Shown: one piece after another, positions 60,198-64,000 of the stretch
How the letters are laid out: every line of letters begins with the position of its first letter
Numbering within the stretch: position 1 is the stretch's first letter
Source: an uncultured Eggerthellaceae bacterium
GTDB taxonomy: Bacteria; Actinomycetota; Coriobacteriia; Coriobacteriales; Eggerthellaceae
Direction: 5' to 3'
Assembly (NCBI GenBank): GCA_934617065.1
Contig: CAKTTY010000007.1
Span: forward strand, 33,339 to 97,338
DNA length: 64,000 nucleotides
The notes under the pieces: model-generated
Seen by the model: only the letters and a program-made list of their open reading frames with translations
What the model was told of the DNA's origin: nothing
Databases searched by the model: none
Translations under genes and position numbers: made by a program

Positions 60198-61157
60198 ATG
60201 GAGGTTTTTCAGCACACGTTCACCCAGATGCTGATGTTGTTCGCGATCATGTTGTGCGGTTTCATCGCGAGGAAAAAGCGCATGACCGACGATCTTTTCG
60301 ATGGGAACCTTTCCAAGCTGGTAATGTCTATTACCCTTCCCGCGACCATTTTGAACTCGGTGCTCTCCGACAGTCAGCTGCCACCCGATGAGGTTATCCT
60401 TACCATGTTTGGCTATGCGGCTTTGTATTTCTTGTTTGCCGCAGTTTTTTCGTATGCCGTTGCTCATCTGGTGTATCGCAAGCTCAACCGTCCAGCACGT
60501 GGAGCACATGCTTTCATGATGATGTTCGGAAACGTGGGCTTTCTGGGCTTCGCGGTACTTGCTGCCATATTTGACGACAACGCTGTATTGTATGCGGCGG
60601 TATTCAACATCGTGTTTAACGTGGTGCTGTTTTCGCTCGGCGTGTTCTTCGTCGCGGGCGATGACGAGCAAACGAGGGAAAAGCGCAGTGTGAAAATGCA
60701 GCTGAAAGCACTGGGCCACACCCTTACCAAGCCGGTGATGCTTGCCTCGTATGCTGCGATGGCTTTGGCGTTGCTGCACATAACCGACAACGGCCCTATT
60801 GGGCAAACGTGCAGCATTTTGGGTGGAATGACGGTTCCTGCCGCAATGCTTATCATCGGCTCGACCTTGGCTAAGATGCCTGTGCGCGAGATGCTGTTCG
60901 ACGGCTGGAGCTATCTCACTACGCTTATTCGCCTTATTGTGGTTCCGGTAGGTGTGTACTTTGTTTTCGGACTGTTCGTGAGCGATCCGTACCTTCTTGC
61001 CATTCTGGTGCTTCTGGCTGCCATGCCCGCTGCTTCGAATGGCACCATGTTGTGTTTGGCCTATGATGGTGACACGCGAACTATGTCGCGCGGAACCTTT
61101 TTGACCACGGTGTTCTCCCTGATCACGTTGCCGGTTATTGCGCTTATTGTGGTGTAG
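60198..61157 (+). CDS. AEC-family transporter, copy 1
   Basis: 319 aa, 10 hydrophobic segments in two halves. SKLVMSITLPATILNSVLSD and GNVGFLGFAVLAAIF, later GMTVPAAMLIIGSTLAKMP, match auxin efflux carrier/malate permease proteins. It probably carries an organic acid anion. It is a close paralogue of the gene at 61415 (shared DGWSYLT, MPAAS, MSRGTF). ATG 60198 follows AAGGAAT. Confidence 0.88.
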   Translation: MEVFQHTFTQMLMLFAIMLCGFIARKKRMTDDLFDGNLSKLVMSITLPATILNSVLSDSQLPPDEVILTMFGYAALYFLFAAVFSYAVAHLVYRKLNRPARGAHAFMMMFGNVGFLGFAVLAAIFDDNAVLYAAVFNIVFNVVLFSLGVFFVAGDDEQTREKRSVKMQLKALGHTLTKPVMLASYAAMALALLHITDNGPIGQTCSILGGMTVPAAMLIIGSTLAKMPVREMLFDGWSYLTTLIRLIVVPVGVYFVFGLFVSDPYLLAILVLLAAMPAASNGTMLCLAYDGDTRTMSRGTFLTTVFSLITLPVIALIVV

Positions 61158-61414
61158 CGCGCTGAGCAACGCCGTTGGGGCTTTGGTTTTCACGTTCGCG
61201 TTTGCGCTCTGTGCCTTTTGTCGGATGCGTGCTCATTCGTCGAGCGCCAGGCGCCAAAGGCGCACCCGTTGCCATTGCGCGCACTTGCCGCTTTTCCTCT
61301 TCATCGACCGCGTTGCTGCCACCTTTGCCCTGCTTATTCATTCGCATACTTCCCTTACCCTATAATTGCCTTGCGCCTCAAAGGCGCAATCGGTAGCTAA
61401 ATAAGGGGTTGTTC

Positions 61415-62377
61415 GTGGGAGTTCTCGCACACGCTGGATTGCAGATGCTCATTCTGTTCACCGTGGTGCTGCTTGGCGCGGTGGCGCGCAAACTTCATTT
61501 AATGAACGATACCTTCGATGCTCTGCTTTCCAAGCTTGTCATGACGGTAGCGCTTCCTGGCATGATTCTTAACTCGGTGTTGAGCAACACGAATTTGCCT
61601 GATTCCAGCACCATCCTGATGTTGCTGGTGTATTCGACTGTGCTCTACTTTTTCATCTGTTTGTTTGCGTGGGTCTTTGTGCGTGTGGTGTATCGGGGTG
61701 TGCCTAAGCCGGCGCAGGGCGCGCATGCTTATCTCATATCGTTCGGCAATACGGGCTTTATCGGTTTCGCGGTTTTGGGTGCGATCATGGGGAACGATGC
61801 CGTGCTCTACGGTGCTGTTTACAACATTCCCTACAATGTCTTTATGTTCTCAGTGGGAATGCTGTTTATTGCAAGCACGGGAACAGAAGGCGTGGCGGCT
61901 AAAAAGCCGCTAAAAGAACAGGTTAAAGCTATCGGCAAACAACTGGTAAGCCCCTGCCTCATCAGCTGCTTCGTCGCCATGTTCCTTGCCTTGTTCGGTA
62001 TTACCGATTCGGGCTATATCGGGCAGACGTGCAACCTGTTGGGGCAGATGACGGTTCCGGCGGCCATGCTGGTAATCGGATCGACGCTTGCCAAGCAGCC
62101 CCTGAAGCAGATGGTGAACGACGGCTGGAGCTATCTCACTTCGTTTATGCGTTTGGCAGGTGTGCCGCTGCTTATCTTTTTCATAGGCGGCATCTTTATC
62201 TATGATCCGTATATTCTTGCGGTTATCGTTATCGAGTCGGCAATGCCAGCAGCTTCGTCGGGCATTATGATGTGCTTGGCCTATGGCGGCGATACTATGA
62301 CCATGTCGCGCGGAACCTTTATAACCACCATCCTCTCGATCGTTACTTTGCCTCTGTTGGCGTTGTTGGTGGTGTAG
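61415..62377 (+). CDS. AEC-family transporter, copy 2
   Basis: 320 aa from GTG 61415 (AAGGGG 6 bases upstream; TTG 61409 is an alternative). SKLVMTVALPGMILNSVLSN, GNTGFIGFAVLGAIMGNDAV and QMTVPAAMLVIGSTLAKQP mirror copy 1, so the pair arose by tandem duplication. The second copy has a different substrate-half sequence around residues 130-170, so specificity may differ. The 257-bp gap between the two holds no gene. Confidence 0.88.
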   Translation: MGVLAHAGLQMLILFTVVLLGAVARKLHLMNDTFDALLSKLVMTVALPGMILNSVLSNTNLPDSSTILMLLVYSTVLYFFICLFAWVFVRVVYRGVPKPAQGAHAYLISFGNTGFIGFAVLGAIMGNDAVLYGAVYNIPYNVFMFSVGMLFIASTGTEGVAAKKPLKEQVKAIGKQLVSPCLISCFVAMFLALFGITDSGYIGQTCNLLGQMTVPAAMLVIGSTLAKQPLKQMVNDGWSYLTSFMRLAGVPLLIFFIGGIFIYDPYILAVIVIESAMPAASSGIMMCLAYGGDTMTMSRGTFITTILSIVTLPLLALLVV

Positions 62378-62444
62378 CTCCTGCTGCGTGGCGGCTGGTG
62401 GGTGCGTTGGCCATAGGGAAAAGACAGCTATTGAAAGGCTTTCA

Positions 62445-63290
62445 ATGATTGAGTATCCAACTTCTTTGGAGGACCCGCGACTTGATGTGTACGCGCGCCT
62501 GACGGAGCTTCAGTTGCGCAATAAACTTGAGCCGGAAAAGGGGATTTTCATCGCCGAATCGGACAAGGTTATCGACCGTGCGTTGGCGGCGGGCTATCAG
62601 CCGATTTCTCTCCTGGTACCTGAGCATCGTTTTGAGCGCATGGCTGGCCTTGTGGATCGCATGGGCGGCAATAAGCCTGCCGAAGAAGGCGGCCTTACCG
62701 TTTTCGTTATGCCCGCCGAAGAGGTTGAAAAGCTGGCGGGTTACGAACTAACCCGTGGCGTGCTGTGCGCAATGCGCCGCAAGCCTCTGCCCTCGGTGGA
62801 AGAAACGGTTGCCAATGCACATCGTATTGCCATCCTGGAAGACATTACCAACCACACCAACGTGGGCGCTGCCTTCCGCAGTGCTGCGGCGTTGGGGGTG
62901 GATGCGGTTTTGTGCACGCCCGCATGCTGCGATCCTTTGTACCGCCGCGCGGTTCGTGTTTCTATGGGCACGGTGTTCCAGGTGCCTTGGACGCGCATCG
63001 GAGATCAGCCGGGGGAGGAATGGCCCCAGGGTGGCATTGCCAAGTTACGGAGCCTAGGATTCAAGACCGCGGCCATGGCGCTTGACGACAATTCGGTAAG
63101 CCTCGACTGCCCTGAGCTCAAAGAATGTGAAAAACTTGCCATCATCATGGGCACGGAGGGCGATGGTCTGTCGCAGCACACCATAGCTGCATGCGACTAC
63201 ACAGTGAAGATCCCTATGGCGCATGGAGTTGATTCGCTTAACGTTGCTGCCGCAAGTGCCGTAGCGTTTTGGGAGCTAAGAGCGCGATAG
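62445..63290 (+). CDS. SpoU/TrmH-family RNA 2'-O-methyltransferase
   Basis: 281 aa. The N-terminal 120 residues are a substrate-binding domain; the SPOUT knot domain has ILEDITNHTNVGAAFRSAAA, VSMGTVFQVPW, IMGTEGDGLS and IPMAHGVDSLNVAAASAVA, with the conserved Asn, Glu and Ser/Asn of the TrmH motifs 1-3. It methylates ribose 2'-OH in rRNA or tRNA; the exact target is not readable. ATG 62445 follows GAAAGG. Confidence 0.92.
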   Translation: MIEYPTSLEDPRLDVYARLTELQLRNKLEPEKGIFIAESDKVIDRALAAGYQPISLLVPEHRFERMAGLVDRMGGNKPAEEGGLTVFVMPAEEVEKLAGYELTRGVLCAMRRKPLPSVEETVANAHRIAILEDITNHTNVGAAFRSAAALGVDAVLCTPACCDPLYRRAVRVSMGTVFQVPWTRIGDQPGEEWPQGGIAKLRSLGFKTAAMALDDNSVSLDCPELKECEKLAIIMGTEGDGLSQHTIAACDYTVKIPMAHGVDSLNVAAASAVAFWELRAR

Positions 63291-63386
63291 GCTCGCCTTT
63301 CTCTGTACATGGCGGATGGTGCTCATATTGGGTTGTGGCGTTTTGGCGAATCTGCTGCTTGTTTGGCTTGACCATGTCAGATACGT

Positions 63387-63392
63387 TATAAT
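63387..63392 (+). promoter_or_regulatory. -10 box of tRNA-Gln
   Basis: TATAAT lies 25 bp before the tRNA. A TTGACC 13 bp further upstream (63368-63373) resembles a -35 box but the spacing is too short for a normal promoter, so only the -10 is proposed. Confidence 0.45.
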
Positions 63393-63416
63393 CACAAAAC
63401 GCCTTATGGCATACGC

Positions 63417-63490
63417 TGGGCCATCGTCCAATGGCAGGACCCTGGTTTTTGGTACCAGTTATGTAGGTTCGAATCCTGCTGGCCCAGCCA
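63417..63490 (+). tRNA. tRNA-Gln (anticodon TTG)
   Basis: 74 nt with encoded CCA. Acceptor TGGGCCA/TGGCCCA, discriminator G, anticodon loop giving TTG, and T arm AGGTTCGAATCCT. It reads CAA and, by wobble, CAG. A rho-independent terminator follows at 63505. Its 3' end is duplicated downstream. Confidence 0.95.
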
Positions 63491-63529
63491 TATATTTGAG
63501 AACGAAAACCGCCTTCGGGCGGTTTTTTG
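63471..63529 (+). repeat. att-like repeat, tRNA-Gln copy
   Basis: 59 nt made of the tRNA-Gln 3' end (GAATCCTGCTGGCCCAGCCA) and its terminator; it recurs at 63660-63718 with one mismatch (TATAT versus TACAT). Confidence 0.8.
63505..63528 (+). terminator. Terminator of tRNA-Gln
   Basis: AAAACCGCC / GGCGGTTTT with a TTCG loop and a T tract. The same hairpin is carried by the downstream copy (about 63694-63717). Confidence 0.85.
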
Positions 63530-63581
63530 CTGCTTTGCCGGATGCGAAGGATTCGAACCGATGAGGTGAAATTCCGTAAAG

Positions 63582-63605
63582 AAAACGTGCCTGCGGCACG
63601 TTTTT
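63582..63605 (+). terminator. Hairpin between the two att-like repeats
   Basis: AAAACGTGCC / GGCACGTTTT with TGC loop and T tract. It lies in the 130-bp segment between the repeats. The adjoining GATGCGAAGGATTCGAACC reads like a T-arm region of a reversed tRNA, but no complete tRNA is present. Confidence 0.7.
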
Positions 63606-63659
63606 AGGGATTTGCCCGCAGGCGCTTGCGCCAAGGGGGAGAGCGCTCGCAGAGCGCGG

Positions 63660-63718
63660 GAATCCTGCTGGCCCAGCCATACATTTGAGAACGAAAACCG
63701 CCTTCGGGCGGTTTTTTG
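63660..63718 (+). repeat. att-like repeat, downstream copy
   Basis: Repeats the tRNA-Gln 3' end and terminator with 58 of 59 bases identical, but without the 5' two-thirds of the tRNA. Such a partial copy is what integration at a tRNA leaves. Downstream (63719-63953) there is no gene; an AATCGCAAAAA / TTTTTTGCGATT inverted repeat lies near 63800-63846. Confidence 0.75.
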
Positions 63719-63953
63719 TTGCTCTTCTGGTGTATGCCCTGATTTTGGTGCGTGAGCGACTCGTCCTTGGCGGGATTCGCCCCATCGCGGCGATCAGCCA
63801 ATCGCAAAAACAAAAAACCGAGCTATTTTGCAACTTTTTTGCGATTAGGGACTCCCCTTCGCTCCTGCAAAGTGGAAAAGAGCCGTCATATAGCCATTTT
63901 TGCTGCATTTTTGGGCCTTAATCGGGGATGCGGACAATTTCCTGGACCGCTCA

Positions 63954-64000
63954 CTAGACGTAGCCCAGGCTCCTGCGGTACTCGTTCGGGCTCATCCAGC
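63954..64000 (-). CDS. IS3-family transposase, C-terminal end (partial)
   Basis: Fifteen codons read WMSPNEYRRSLGYV then stop. This matches the C terminus of IS3/IS150-type OrfB transposases (YMSPxEYRxSLG). The rest of the element lies beyond the window. It is partial and its terminal inverted repeat could not be defined. Confidence 0.65.
   Translation of the reverse strand, partial: WMSPNEYRRSLGYV

Overview
This 64 kb window looks like a chromosomal segment of a moderately GC-rich Gram-positive bacterium of the Actinomycetota. It most resembles a strictly anaerobic, gut-type Coriobacteriia (Eggerthellaceae-like) genome. That is an inference from three things: a TsaB-RimI-TsaD triple fusion, a one-carbon set of fhs, fchA and folD, and a menaquinone/Tat/HypAB gene content with a CIRCE-controlled groES-groL. 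No rRNA is present, so the assignment is not proven.

Left edge (1-3.1 kb), accessory: an XRE membrane regulator coupled to a PAP2 phosphatase, a GyrI-like protein and a truncated AAA ATPase. 3.1-13.4 kb, mostly housekeeping: a zinc phospholipase C-like protein, an MFS carrier, a small membrane protein, serS followed by two uncharacterised genes, ddl, an envelope group (YtxH, PRC-barrel, VTT/DedA, TM2) and a class I aldolase. 13.4-17.5 kb, AT-richer accessory patch: an orphan prepilin peptidase, a brnTA toxin-antitoxin pair, and a compact four-gene minus-strand operon. That operon holds a HEPN-like protein, a zinc-ribbon/glycine-zipper protein and two paralogues, one membrane anchored. It lies beside tRNA-Leu(CAA) and is the best candidate here for an undescribed system.

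17.5-31 kb: aminotransferase, HAD phosphatase, TetR regulator, holin-like protein, then tilS, maf, hpt, ftsH, folP-folK fusion and birA, followed by mntP, a MATE exporter and bioY. 30.6-32.95 kb holds four different repeat families in non-coding DNA around bioY, including eight copies of a 27-nt element. 32.9-48.2 kb: a two-component system, coaX, fhs-fchA-folD (with FolD apparently lacking its cyclohydrolase residues), tsaE, the TsaB-RimI-TsaD fusion, a flavin reductase, menG, an amidohydrolase homologue that has lost its metal ligands, tatA-tatC and hypA-hypB.

48.5-55.1 kb: an MFS transporter, then an AT-richer same-strand cluster of a MerR-like regulator, a hendecad-repeat lipoprotein, two DUF4230 proteins and two proteins with Ala-rich amphipathic N termini. 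This is a possible envelope system of unknown role. 55.2-63.3 kb: an alpha/beta hydrolase, a Fic protein behind a three-half-site operator, CIRCE-groES-groL, two AEC transporters and a SpoU methyltransferase. The window ends at tRNA-Gln(TTG), whose 3' end is duplicated 189 bp downstream like an attachment site, and at the 3' end of an IS3-family transposase.
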